Assembly (NCBI RefSeq): GCF_048773025.1
Contig: NC_133541.1
Location: forward strand, 113,057,912 to 113,121,911
Length of the DNA: 64,000 nt
Reading direction: 5' to 3'
From: Camelus bactrianus
Taxonomy: Eukaryota; Chordata; Mammalia; Artiodactyla; Camelidae
How positions within the stretch are numbered: the stretch's first letter is position 1; each line of letters starts with the position of its first letter. The notes under the pieces were generated by a model. The model was not told where the DNA came from. It searched no databases and saw only the letters and a list, made by a program, of their open reading frames with translations. Both the position numbers and the translations under genes were made by a program. Positions 12,436 through 24,599 of this stretch are shown here, one piece after another.

Positions 12436-12559
12436 AGAAGAGAGAGATTCAAAAATCCAAAATAAAATATGAGCAAGGTGATTTTAGCAGGTAATTAACC
12501 ATGATTATGTGAAAGCAAAAACTGTTTAACAGAGAAATAGAGGGGAAAAAGATAATTTT

Positions 12560-12784
12560 ATTATAACATTAAAAATTCAAATAAAAATCAACAATTATGA
12601 TTAAACCAATCAGCAAAATATGAATAGAAATTCCTTAATCTGATAAAAGAAATATAATAAAACCTTCTGACAGATACTAAACTCAGTACTGAAAGGAGAG
12701 AGACACTTGCTTTAAAAGTCAGAGTAAAGTTCATCACTGCTTCTATTTTATATTAAAAGGGAATTCTAGTTAGAAAAGCAAGGC
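12560..12784 (+). mobile_element. Possible old L1 piece (target of the next L1)
   Basis: Diverged L1 ORF2-like text (CTGATAAAAGAAATATAATA, CTGCTTCTATTTTATATTAA, GAATTCTAGTTAGAAAAGCA) ends where the younger L1 begins. Confidence 0.35.
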
Positions 12785-12797
12785 AAAAAACAAGTCC

Positions 12798-15357
12798 ACC
12801 AATACCACTGATGAATATAGATGCAAAAATCCTCAATAAAATATTAGCAAAAGAATCCAACAATACATTAAAAAAAAGATTATACATCATGATCAAGTTG
12901 GGTTCATCCCAGGGACATAAGGGTGGTTCAACATACGAAAATCAATCACTGTGATACACCACATCCACAAAAGGACAAAAACCACATGATCACCTCAATA
13001 GAGAAAGAAAAAGCATTTGATAAAATTCAACATCCATTTATGATAAAAACTCTAAACAAAGCGGGTATAGAAGGAACATATCTCAACATAATAAAAGCTA
13101 TTTATGACAAATCCACAGCCAGCAAAATACTGAAAAGTTGAAAGCCTTCCCACTAAAATCCAGGACAAGACAAAGAAGCCCACTCTCACCACTTCTATTC
13201 AATATAATATTGGAAGTCCTAGCCACAGCAATTACACAATAAAAAAAAAAAAAAAGAGAGACATCCAAATTGGAAGAGAAGAGATAAAACTGTCACTATA
13301 TGCAGATCACATAATACTATATATAGAAAACCCTAAAATCTCCACACAAAAACTACTAGAGCTGATAAAATAATTCGACAAGGTAGCAGGATACAAGATT
13401 AACATACAGAAATCAGTTGTATTGCTTTACATTAACAATGAAATATCAGAAAAGGAAAGTGAAGAAACAATCCCTTTTAAAATCACATCCAAAAAATTAA
13501 TTACTTAGGAATAAATCTGACCGAGAAGTGAAAGACTTAAACGCGAACTACGAAACACTGACTAAGGAAATTAAGGAAGACTTACAGACGTGGAAAGATT
13601 TCCCAAGTTCTTGGACTGGAAAAATTACTATTGTTAAAATGGCCATACTCTCCAAAGCAAACTACAGATTTCATACAATCCCTATAAAATTACCCAGGAC
13701 ATTTTCCACAGAACTATAACAAATAATCCTAAAATTTATATGGAATCACAAAAGACCCAGAATTGCCAAAGCAGTACTGAAGAAAAAGAATGAAGCTGGA
13801 GGAATAACCCTCCCAGACTTCAGACAATATTACAGAGCTACAATCAAAACAGCTTAGTTTTGGTACAATAACAGACATATGGATAAATGGAACAGAGAGC
13901 CCAGAAATAAACCCACAGACTTCTGGTCAATTAATCTTTGACAAAAGAGGTGAGAATATACAATGGAGTAAAGAGAATCTCTTCAGCAAATGGTGTTGAG
14001 ATAACTGTAAATCAATGAAGGTAGAATATTCCCTCACACCATACACAAAAATAAATTCAAAATAGCTTAAAGACTTAAACATAGGACAAGACACTATAAA
14101 CCTCTCAGAAGAAAACATAGGCAAATTATTCTGACATAAAACTCAGCAATGTTCTCCTAGGGCAATCTACCCAGGCAATAGAAATAAAAGCAAAAATTAA
14201 CAAGTGGGACCTAATTAAACTTATAAACTTGCAGAGAAGGAAACCATAAGCAAAACAAAATGACAACCTACAGAATGAGAGAAAATATTTGTAAATAATG
14301 CAACAGACAAAGGTTTAATTTCCAGAATGTATAAACAGCTCATACAACTTAATAAAAAAAAATAAGCAACCCAATCCAAAAATGGACGGAAGCCCCAAAC
14401 AAGCAATTCTCCAATGAAGATATACAAATGGCCAATAGGCTCATGAAAAACTGCTCAATATCACTAATTAAAAGGGAAATGCAAATCAAAACTACAATGA
14501 GGTATCACCTCACACTAGTCAGAATGGCCATCATTAAAAAGTCTACAAAGAATAAATGCTAGAGAGGGTGTGGAGAAAAGGGAACCCTCCTACAATCCTG
14601 GTTGGAATGTAGTTTGGTGCAGCCATTATGGAAAACAGTATGGAGAGTTCTCAAAAGACTAAAAATAGAACAATTTGGTATTTACCACTTTGGTAATTAC
14701 CATATCATACCATTACCATTCACGGTATGATATGGTACCATATTATTACCATATGATCCAGCAATCCCAATCTTGGGAATATATCCAGAGGAAACTTCAA
14801 TTCAAAAAGATATATGCACTCCTATGTTCATAGCAGAAATATTTACAATAGCCAAGACATGGAAACAACAGAAATGTCCACTGACAGATAACAGAGAAAG
14901 AGGTTGTGGTATATTTATACAATGGAATACTACTCAGCCGTTTGCAGCAACATGGATGGACCTGGAGATCATCATTCTAAGTGAAATAAGGCAGAAAGCG
15001 GAAGAAAAATATGGTATATCACTTTAATGTGGGATCTAAAAAAAAAAAAAAAAAGACGAACTTATTTACAAAACAGAAACAGACTCACAGACATAGGGAA
15101 CAAACTTATGGTTCCCACGGGGGTTAGGAGGTGGGAAGGGATAAATTGGGAATTCGAGATTTGCAGATACTAACTACTATATATAAACAATAATAAACAA
15201 GTTTATTCTGTATAGCGAAAGGATCTATAGTCAGTATCAGGTAGTAACCTAAAAAGATTATGAAAATGAATCTATGTATATGTATCACTAAACTATTATG
15301 CTGCACACCAGAAATTGATACAGCATTGCAAACTAACTCTACTGCAATTAAAAAAAA
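12798..15357 (+). mobile_element. L1, 5'-truncated: C-terminal two thirds of ORF2 and 3' UTR
   Basis: Begins inside the reverse transcriptase domain (IPLMNIDAKILNKILAKES-like) and runs through [10 protein letters not shown], the [11 protein letters not shown] motif, the finger/palm, and the C-terminal part ([19 protein letters not shown]-like). It ends in a cetartiodactyl L1 3' UTR (CAGAAATTGATACAGCATTG … AATTAAAAAAA). The catalytic box reads YADH at 13299-13310 instead of F/YADD, and frame breaks are frequent, so it is dead. Flanks AAAAAACAAGTCC (12785-12797) and AAAAAATCAAGTCC (15352-15365) look like the target-site duplication. Confidence 0.92.
14698..14737. repeat. Perfect 14-bp inverted repeat with 12-nt loop, inside the L1
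   Basis: Arms TACCATATCATACC (14698-14711) and GGTATGATATGGTA (14724-14737) are exact reverse complements around ATTACCATTCAC. The normal L1 has only a single ATTTACCATATGATCC here, so the extra bases arose within this copy, probably by template switching. Confidence 0.95.
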
Positions 15358-15366
15358 TCAAGTCCT

Positions 15367-15400
15367 TCGCTTCTCGGCCTTTTGGCTAAGATCAAGTGTA
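15367..15400 (+). pseudogene. U2 snRNA 5' fragment (nt 2-35), 3'-truncated retropseudogene
   Basis: TCGCTTCTCGGCC followed by TTTTGGCTAAGATCAAGTGT A matches U2 snRNA nucleotides 2-35 without mismatch, then stops at the point where U2 would read GTATCTG. It includes the branch-site-pairing flank but no Sm site, so it cannot make a working snRNA. Flanked by AAATCAAGTCC and AAAAGACAAGCCC, an imperfect target duplication; lies directly after the L1 tail. Confidence 0.9.
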
Positions 15401-15402
15401 AA

Positions 15403-16290
15403 AAGACAAGCCCATTCTGCCCACTGAAAGGATCAGGAGGCTGGGATTTCCCACTAGCAATGGGCATACCTGATATTTACATTTTGGTCCCTAATAGCAT
15501 TCTGCACTGAAGGAAACCAGGGCTGATTCCATGGCTCCAAGATATGGGCCAGTTTGGGACAAGATGAGCCTGTAAAACTCTGGAATATGCCAGAAAGTAA
15601 GGAGATATTCAAAAAGTGATGAGAGCACATCACAAGGACACTGGAGCCAGCTTCGGGCACCAAAATAATTAGGGACAGTAATGAATTTATAAACCATTGA
15701 GAGAAAATACAGGAATGAGTTAATTCCTATAAAAAAAGCCGATAGGGAAATAGAGCAGAGTCATTATAGTAAAACGGTAAGGTCGGACTGGTGAATATGG
15801 AGCGTATGCAGCAGTTAGAAAATTAGCATTTTGCAACCATCCTAATAAAGATTGGATCAGGCAAGAAGTATCAATGTTAATTAAACCCATAGGGAAATTT
15901 TTATGACAAGCAGGATATTTGCATAGGCTTTATTATTAGTTATGAGGCAGAAATATATCTAAACTACCAGTACAGTAGAGAAGTCAGATTAACACCTTAA
16001 CTGAGTGATCAAAATTAACACCACCAAGGAGGCACAGAAGAACATCAAGGTGCCACAAGATGTGATACCCTCAAAAGGATACATCACTCACCCATGGAAT
16101 GTTCTAACAGTGTGTAATTCAAATGCAATCACAGGAAATCATCCAGAAAATGCAAACTGACATTCTCGTAAAAATGTGTAGAGAGGGGTGGAGTGGGGCA
16201 TGGAGAAGAGCCTAAATGCAATGTGGTATCCTGGATTGCAAAACTGGTGAATCTGAATAAAGCCTGCAATTTAGGTAATAGTAGTTCAAA
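15403..16290 (+). mobile_element. Possible old L1M-type 3' region
   Basis: The right part (TAAATGCAATGTGGTATCCT, GGTGAATCTGAATAAAGCCT, GGTAATAGTA) resembles an L1M-class 3' UTR. The left part I cannot place. Confidence 0.3.
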
Positions 16291-16779
16291 AGTAGGATTG
16301 TTTCGGGGGTTGATTTTTGTGGTTTGACTTCGAGATCAAGAAACCAGGTTTGTTCTATCCCTCTGTTTTGCCGTCCTCAGTGTGGTGGCTTTTCCCCTCA
16401 GGCTGGCAGTCTTCGTAACCACAACATGGCTGCCAGCAGTCCAGGCATCACATCAAGATACAGTAATGACAGAGACAGAAATGGCAAATATCTTATGTTT
16501 CTTTCTCATAAGTTATAAACTCTTTCTAAGTCTCCAGACAAGTTTTCCCTCATGTCTTCATGACCGATATTGCATCAATCACTCAGTTCCCAAACCAAAT
16601 ACACACATTCCATGTTAATTTTGATTACTGAGAAGAAAACTTTAGTGTCATTCTTTAAAGATTTTTTCCTTTTTCTCTCAAAATTAAAAAATTAACTCTT
16701 CACCCAACGAAACTCAGATGTCCTACTTAAAACTCATCATGTTCAATCCTCTCTTTGAATAGATGCGGGCCCGGCTGAC

Positions 16780-16980
16780 ATACTGAGTATTTGCTGAGTT
16801 CCTGCTAAATGCCGGACATTGCGGTAAGCACATCGTCACGTTGAGTCCTCACTTAAAGTCTCAGTAATTCTCATTCTATGAATGATAAAAACTAAACGAG
16901 AGGAGACAAGCGGTGTGTATAGAGTCAGTCACCTGTTGAGTGAGTGGTAGACTGGAACCATATACTCTGATCATGGAACA
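16780..16980 (+). repeat. MIR SINE
   Basis: MIR-like: GAGTATTTGCTGAGTTCCTG, CTAAATGCCGGACATTGCGG, followed by the CTCAGTAATTCTCATTCTAT core. Diverged. Confidence 0.6.
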
Positions 16981-16999
16981 AATAACCGACTCTTCAACT

Positions 17000-18795
17000 C
17001 AGACCTGTGTTCTCTCCCTTTACTGTTCAAGGGAGGAGGAGTTATCATTTGAGATACAGATTCACATGCCAAGAAGAGTTGGAAAACATTTCCCTAGAAT
17101 AAGATGTTTTCTTCTCCATAAACTATGTAAGAAGAAGAGATGGTAAATTTCAGGCTTCTTAGGATCTGCTCTCCGTCCTAAGATGACTCCGTCATCGGAC
17201 GTGTCAGAGCAGGGCGGTCACCACAGCCCCACAGGCCACATCAATTTCCAGATCCCTAGGCTACCCACAACTTCTATCCAACTTGGCTACAAATCAGAGG
17301 TTCCCAGCACCCCCTGCCTTGTTTTCCATTCTTTGGAACAGCTATAGAACTCGGGGAAACAATTTTACCACTTTAATAAAGGATATGATAACAGATACAG
17401 ATGAAGAGCCAGGAGAAGAGGTGCATTGGGTGTGGTCCAGAAGGGTCCCAGGCACAGGCGCTTCTGTCCCCATGGAGTCGGGGTGCACCGCCACCCTCCA
17501 GGCACGAAGATGTGTTCACTACCCCAGAAGCAGCCCCAGATACATATCACTGGGTTTTTGTGGAAGCTTCCTCATGTAGGCGTGATCAGTTAGATTTCTA
17601 GCCCGTATTCCCTCTCTGGAGAACGGGGGGACAGGGCTGAAAGGTCCAAGCTTCTAATTATGGGTTTGATCTTTCTAGTGACCATCCCCCATCCAGGAGC
17701 CCACCGAGAGTCACCTCATTAAAACAAAAGCCCCACCAACCCACCCAGGAACGCAAAGTCCAAGACCAACGTATATGTTTCTTAGTATTTCAGTCTGACA
17801 GCCCCATGGTACTCAACTATGCAAATCAACTTTCATATATACTGGGACACCCTGGCTTCCCTAAATGGTGGATACATCAAGGATGTCAACAACCCAAGGT
17901 GACTTAGGGTCAGATGATTAAGGAAAGGGCAGCAGCCTGACAGGGAAAAACTTTAGGAAGAAACAGACGATGAACCTGGCCGGTGCGACAGAATCTGAAC
18001 AGCCCAGTGCTGGGGAGAATCCTGGGCCGGTGGCGCGGGCGTGATGGATGGACCCCTCCAGGGCCACCTGCGATTGAAGCCAGACTGTCAAAAACACAGT
18101 ACAGCAGGAGAGAGAAGCAAGAAGTTAGATGGGGCTGTCAACCTGCCAGGGGATATGCAGCAAAGAGTATCGGACTTGCGTGAAGAGGGGAAAAAGAGCG
18201 TGAGGTGGTGGATGAGCTTTTTAAACAGCCTCCAAGGACACCTGTGAGAAGATGTGGGGCGTCTGATGTCCTAACAATGATGTGTCATCACCTTCCAGGA
18301 AGTGGTGTTCTCTGCTGGTGCCAGGTCTGCAAGCCAGCCGAGGGCAGCCAGCTGAGGGTCCCCACCCAGTCCCCTGTGGAGACCCAAAGGCGGTGTGCTC
18401 TGGACAACAGGAGGCTTCTGGAGTTTTCTCTATAGGTGCTCAGCAACAGTGGACAAGCCGGAACTGTCAGCCAGTCCACCCCCATTCCAGCCTAGGAGGA
18501 AGGCACGCACTCTGGGCTGTCAGGAGGGCTTGGCTCTGCTCTGGAGTCATGACTGATAACTTCTGAGAACCATAGGGCAGCTGCTTCATTCATTCCAGCT
18601 CAAAACTGATCATGGGACAAGCCTGTTCATCCGCAGCAGATCTAGGAATCTGGAAACTCCAGGGAAAACCAGTGAGGTCGCTGTGCTCACACAATGTGCT
18701 CTACAAAGTCCTAGGCGTTCTGCGAAAATGTCTCAGGGACACTGCTGGTGGGCAGTGGGGAGAAATAGCAAGCAGGGCCTCGAACAGTGTCTTTA
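17000..18795. other. Intergenic, mixed GC, nothing recognised
   Basis: Contains a small CpG cluster near 17980-18070 (GGCCGGTGGCGCGGGCGTGA). No splice-bounded coding exon found. Confidence 0.4.
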
Positions 18796-18799
18796 CATG

Positions 18800-19025
18800 G
18801 GTGTCTTTACAGCTAACATTCACCAAGATCTTAAAATATGCCAAGCGCTGTGCTGGGCGTTTCACATGTGTTCTCCCTTAGTTCTCCTGGCAACCCAAAT
18901 GAGGTGACGCTATTGACATTCCTATTATACAGATGAGGAAATTGAAGCACAGAGAGGTTAAGTAACTTGCCCAGGGTCACACAGCAAGTAGTTGGCTGTA
19001 GTGAGATTTAAATCCAGGTCTTTGC
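18800..19025 (+). repeat. MIR SINE, well preserved
   Basis: Full MIR signature: TATGCCAAGCGCTGTGCTGG, GATGAGGAAATTGAAGCACA, GAGAGGTTAAGTAACTTGCC, CAGGGTCACACAGCAAGTAG. Confidence 0.92.
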
Positions 19026-19039
19026 CACTGAGTTGTGCT

Positions 19040-20230
19040 GGGATCCTCTGTAAGCTTCCCTGTTTTCTCCCTGCGCACAGGAAAGAGTTTATCTAAGGTG
19101 CCTCACAGGCAGGAACCTTAAGACCGACAGGCTGAGACTTATCAAAATCTGATGGCAGCTCCTGAGTCGTGAGAGTCATGGCTGCTCTGCAGTTTGCTCT
19201 GCCACCTGTTAAAATGAGGAGAATATTAAATACTGACCTCTCGTGGCTCAGCCAGGATTCGTGAGTCTTGAGGACTTAACGTCTGAAAATCACCTCCTAC
19301 AGTTACAGGGGAAACTTCACAGTAATCTTCCCGCAGACATCACCCTGTTCTCTGTCTCACACTGTCGCTAATAAAGGAGCAGGGGCCAATCTGAGGGCTT
19401 TATCTAGGCCACCACCACGCAGGTCAGCGCCAAAAAAAAAGCAAAAGGGAGAAATAAGGAGAAATGGGGCTGTTGGTGGAGATGATGGTGAAAATGCTGA
19501 ATAAACGTGGGAGTCAGACCAATGAATGTTGCTTTTCATGCTAAAGAGGGAAACGGTGTGACTTCTGAAGAATTGCTGTGTTTTTATGAGACCATGAATG
19601 TCCTGTTTTTCCTACCTTGCCAGCAAGAAGACTCAGTTAAATTTTACGGTCCATTTCAGTCCATTTTCTCACCTTAGGTTTTTGGCAACCAGTTTCTCCA
19701 TGACAATAAAATTGAAAACTATCTGAAATGAGGTAACTGGGCCTTGTTATGATCAGACTTCATACTCTTATGGAAAAGCAGGTAGAAGATACTTAATAAA
19801 TTATGTTTAGAATGAAGAGAAGACCCATTGGCCCAAGAAACACGTGCTAATAAAAGACATGGTCCTTTCTTATCCAGGATTTGCTCAGAAATCATTTCCA
19901 CTCAGGGACACAAGGTCCAAGAAAAAAATTGCTTTTTTATTTTTATATTCGATTTATAAATGTCCAAGTTTTAAAAATTAACTTCATATTTTTATAAGAC
20001 AGAAAGAATAGGAAACAAACGTGGAAGTATTAGCATCTGGGTGGTAGGCACACAGCTCTTTTTCTGTGCATATCCTAATTTCGAAAATAAACCCAAATTG
20101 CTGAGAGAGGAGACCAGCTGGCATGGGAACTAGCAGCCCTGGACAGCCTGACTTTTGTGATAAAAACTGCTCTTATTTTGAATCTGAAGTTGGGTGAGAT
20201 TAAGATAAGGAGCAAAACTCTTAATCTCCA
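19040..20230. other. Intergenic, nothing recognised
   Basis: No exon or repeat family that I can support. Confidence 0.4.
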
Positions 20231-20234
20231 GTCT

Positions 20235-20860
20235 TCTGATCATTCAATCATTCAGAGACATTCATAGAACTCCACTGGATACCTAGTACTTTTCCAGGTC
20301 TTAAGGACATAACGGTGAACAGAACAGATATGGTCCCTACCTTCCCTGAGCTTCCAATCCAATGGAAGCAATGGACAAGAAATAAACTGAGGAGTGAACA
20401 ATTACACATGTGATAAGTGCTCTGAAAAAAATAAAAGGGAATAGCACTGAGATAGACCAGGGGCCCTTGCCCAGTTTAGACAGAGTGATCACAGAGGGCT
20501 TCTAAAAGGAGGTTCTGTTTAGCTGAACTGAAGCCAAAGGAAGAAGGGAAGAATAATCAATGGTGAGGTCACTGGATACGTACTTGCCCTGAAGCCAGAC
20601 AGGGCTGTGTGAGTCTGAGGGCAGAGCGTGGCCAGACTGGCTGGTACACATCGCTAAGGAAGGAAAGGACCTGAGATGAGGTTCAAGAAACAGTCAGGGT
20701 CCAGACCAGGCATGGCTTTGGACGCATGGGAAGGAGTTGGCCTTTTAGCCAAAACAAATGTGGCAGCCACTACACATCTTAGTTGCAAGGGACTACCATG
20801 CTCTCAGTGTTGAAAAAGAGCGCTCTGGCTGCTGCGTGAAGACTTGGCTTCAACGTTGCT
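20235..20860 (+). mobile_element. L2 3' fragment
   Basis: L2 phrases in order: GTGAACAGAACAGATATGGT, CCCTGAGCTTCCAATCCAAT, AGGGCTTCTAAAAGGAGGTT, and GAGCGCTCTGGCTGCTGCGT at the right. Old and diverged. Confidence 0.65.
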
Positions 20861-20894
20861 AATACTGCAAGCAGAGAGATGAGTAAGAACCAGG

Positions 20895-21105
20895 ATCAGC
20901 TAATGGCAAGCCAAACCCACTGCACCACCTGATTGGGTAAATAAAGTTTTATTGCAACACTGCATGAGCGTTGTGTTTACTGTCATCTATGGCTGCTGTC
21001 CCACTGTAACAGCAGAGTTCAGTGGTTCAAACAAATACTGGATGGCCCACGAATCCAAAAAATATTCACTATCTGGCCCTTTACAGGAATAACGTACCAG
21101 CCCCA
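20895..21105 (+). mobile_element. hAT non-autonomous DNA transposon
   Basis: Body blocks GGGTAAATAAAGTTTTATTG, CATCTATGGCTGCTGTCCCA, CTATCTGGCCCTTTACAGGA belong to one well-known mammalian hAT family (the 'tctggccctttacag' type). Another copy lies at 58025-58355. Confidence 0.7.
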
Positions 21106-21599
21106 GCACTGGAAGCCTGCAGCAGTAGCCACAATACTGAATGGCGGTAGCTAATCAGCATTCAACCAACGAGAATTCCTGAACATCTACTGTGTGCTTA
21201 GAAGAAAGACAGGAGCCAGGATATAAATGCCATATAAGGCCAAGTGGTAACTCTCAGTTGCATCAGATCCATCCCCTCACTGACCCTTACAAAAGCTCTT
21301 GAAATGCCTCAACCATTCCCTTTTCAACATTCAAGCTTGGTTCAAGTCCTTACCCCCGCCATACTGTTTCCCCTCATTTCCTCACACCGTATGCTGCATT
21401 TTTAAACTCCAGCCATGAGTATCCCCTATGTTCAATACTTTGGCTTTGACTTACCTATGAATATCTATGGTTTTGGCTGACCAGTACATTTTTTCCCCAT
21501 GGTTATGAAAACGCAAAATATCCCCACCTTGTCCCCTACCCTCTGAGGTACCAAGCAAGCCTCTCACCCAATGGGAGAGCCCTAGGTCCAAGGCTACCA

Positions 21600-21960
21600 C
21601 AGTTGGTTCAGGGATAGAACGTGGCACTAACAGAACCTTTTCCTCAAGGGCTTCTGCTGAAATGAGTAAGAATTATTGCCTCCAGACTTGGCTGCAATGG
21701 TACTAAGAAGGCTCTAAGTCTAGGACAGCCAACCTCCTGACAAATGTGGCTCACGGAGACACACACAGCCCACCTTCAGTGAGGGGAGAGGCCCAGGAGA
21801 AAGCAGCACGTGGAGAACTGGGAGTCCTGAAGGTGCCCCCTGAACCCTGCATCTCACAAGGCTTCCCATCCTAATCACACAGCCAATAAATCCTGGCTAT
21901 TTAAGCTGACTGAGTTTCTGCCATTTACAAGAATTCAGACTAAAGTAATAAGCTTCATCC
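21600..21960 (+). mobile_element. Possible ancient LTR-like repeat
   Basis: The end (CCAATAAATCCTGGCTATTT … GAATTCAGACTAAAGTAATA) has the polyadenylation-plus-'gactaa' form of old mammalian LTRs. Family not fixed. Confidence 0.3.
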
Positions 21961-22867
21961 ACTGAGCAATGATCTCCACCAAAAGAGGACCGAGTCAGGG
22001 CCATTTGGTGTCTCCACAACCCTCAGCCTGGTCCCAGGGAAATTCAGCTCGCTGGTGCGCGAGGGGCGGGCGGGTTGGTGGGCACCTAGGCCCTTGACGC
22101 TCCAATCTTGGCTGTTAGGGCTTCATCTGCAATCAGATCTTGCTAAGAAGGAACCCAGGGAAGGTTAGTCAGCACCTAGATACTCTCCTTCCGCTACCTG
22201 TGGGGCCGCCTTGGCGCATTCGCTTGTCGTGTGATTTCAGACAAGTCCTTCATACCCTAACATTCGCCACCTTAACATGAGGACGCTGACCTTTCTGAAC
22301 AACCTTCCCTGTTCTCTGATTCCTGAACTTAGGTCTGTCCAATTCCTCCAGGAAAAAATGAGCATTTTTATTTAACCCGTTGCTTTGGGACCAAGGTGAC
22401 TGTTTTCACAGAGCATTATTTGATCTTGTCCTGAAAAATTTAATCTCTGAGCCACATGCAGAGGCAGGAGTGTGCTATTTACAATGGACTCCTCGTTCGC
22501 CCCGACGTGGGCAGCCTCCACGCAGCCGGCAGGGGCGGGCTGAGGGGAGTGAGAGTACTTTGCTTTTACCGTGGCTACGTGTGTCTCATGAAATAGCTCA
22601 AATGCTTCTTGAAAAACATAACAACAAAGTATGAAAGGGAGATTTACAAATGTCTTAGAGGCCAGCATAACTGATGAGGGATTTTAAAGCTGGCTGGAAA
22701 ATGTTATTTTCTCATTTCTTATATAATCACCTTATTTTTAAAAAATCAGATCAGATCAAGAAGTTCTCTGACAATGGTTTCTCGTTTCCGACCCTTAGTC
22801 CGATTTCTCACGAGCTCTGTTATTCATGGACTATTCCGGCTACGATCCAGGTCAGGATCATCACTGT

Positions 22868-23000
22868 GTTTCCCAGCTGGGGCACTATTAGCATTCTAAA
22901 TGAGATTTTTCTTTGTGCATCCACATTCCCTGCATTGCAAGACACTTACCATCCTAACCAAATGCCAGCAGTGCAGTCCCCCATTATCACTGATGGTCAA
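22868..23000. mobile_element. hAT-Charlie element, MER20-like
   Basis: Contains GCTGGGGCACTATTAGCATT, CCCTGCATTGCAAGACACTT, and AATGCCAGCAGTGCAGTCCC, the known order of a MER20-type element. Confidence 0.6.
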
Positions 23001-23059
23001 AAAACAAAACAAACAAACAAATTCTGTGCATTTCTAATAACCAGAGTGGGGCCAGTACT

Positions 23060-23215
23060 ACCTCTCTTAAACTCTCATTTTACAAACAGATTGAGACCCA
23101 GGATGTGACATGATTTCCCAAGATCACACAAGCAAGACAGAGCTAAGAAATGGATCCGAAGCCACATATTTTGACCATCCAACCCTAGCCTTCTTCATGC
23201 TACCTTAACCCATCT
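23060..23215 (+). repeat. MIR-family SINE
   Basis: TCATTTTACAAACAGATTGA, CCAAGATCACACAAGCAAGA and AGAGCTAAGAAATGGATCCG follow the MIR 3' core. Confidence 0.6.
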
Positions 23216-24151
23216 CTGATAGCTGTGGGTTTCAATTCTACAGTGGATGCAGCTATACAACTTAGAACCAAGTTATTAATATTAAAACCAGTACCAACCA
23301 TTACATCCCAATTATACTTTTGATTGCACTTCTTACAATGTAGTTCAACAAGGTTTTTCGTATTCAGGAAGGTCTTCATTACCATAAGTAGCTCATCATA
23401 CTTGCATTGGTTAGTGGACAAGGAATAGCCTATCAGAATCCAAAAGCAGCATTCTAATTCTTGCTCATTGGCTCTCAAGGGAGCAGAGGGATGAGCTGGT
23501 GGGAGTGTACCCAGAAGGCAGAGATCAAAGATGTTCAGCAACTCCGGAAGCTAGGGTCCGTGGAATCCTAGCATTTCTGACATTGGGAGCAGTATTTGGT
23601 CAATGTTCATGTTTTCCCGTGAGTGGCTCCTATTAGGTGACCTACACTACTCAGACAGGGCCAGGTCTAAATATCCAGCAGTAATAATTTACTACGTTGC
23701 AATCTGCTCTTCCCTTGCCTCTTACAGCTCCCCAGTCACATCCCGTTACTAGGCTTGACAGGGGCAAATAAACAGAAAGGGAAAGAAATGCACTCCATTA
23801 ATTAAAGTTAGTAGCATTTGCATTCCGTTGTCCTGCCTAGGGTCCCTGGCAACCAGGATGGAAAACTCTGCCTGCATCTCATGTGTCTCCGACTCCTCCT
23901 TACCCTCATGCATACCTGATCCATCAATATTGCATGAAGGTGAGAAAGGACAGAGCCTTCAGGACTCTGTGTTCTGGTATTTTCGGAGCAAGTCATGAGC
24001 CTCTTTTAGTGCATCTGCTCTCTTTGAGCCGTGCTTCAGACAAGCACACATGATCAATGATGGAGTGTCGCCCAGTCACTTTCTCAGAGGTTTGGTGGAA
24101 CAACAGGTCTCCAGTGCATTTTAACAGCAATACTCTCTCTTAATCCAGAGT

Positions 24152-24560
24152 CTTTTTTTTTTTTCTTGTACAAGAATTTTGAAGACAAAAAAACAGATTT
24201 ATTCAAAAGTTTACCAAAATGTCAAGAGAACAAAGCTAAGGCCCCAAAGTTCAAATACTTTTTAGCCAAAAGCACTTAGAGCAGTATGTAAAATTGCATG
24301 GGGGTGCCAATTTATAGTTAATAACCATCAGGACAAAATGAAAAAAACACATATATGCACACTCTAAAGAAACATGTAATGGCAGGATTTTCTTTTTCAT
24401 ACTTTATAGTGCTATTAGGAACTCATTAGGGGGTCAGTATCATTTAATTTCTCTAAAATATCCCATTGTGGTTTTGCTGCCCAGGGATAAATTTTTTTAA
24501 TGTTCCTTCATATTACATAGGTCACTTAAAATTCAAATCCCCCCCCACCAAAAGAGGGTC
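24152..24560 (-). pseudogene. Possible 3' UTR of a processed retrocopy (parent unknown)
   Basis: On the minus strand the sequence runs … TTTTGAATAAATCTG, then about 33 nt later an A12 tract (T12 at 24152-24163 on plus). AATAAA plus a templated-looking A-tail is the mark of a retroposed mRNA end. The upstream text is UTR-like with no coding frame that I recognise, and I found no target-site duplication. Confidence 0.3.
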
Positions 24561-24599
24561 AGTTTTGAGCTATGAAAAGTCCCTGTTCTATTTTTGACA

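Noticed and set aside
15367-15400. A functional U2 snRNA gene
   Set aside because: Only nucleotides 2-35 are present; no Sm site, 3' stem-loops or upstream PSE/DSE elements.
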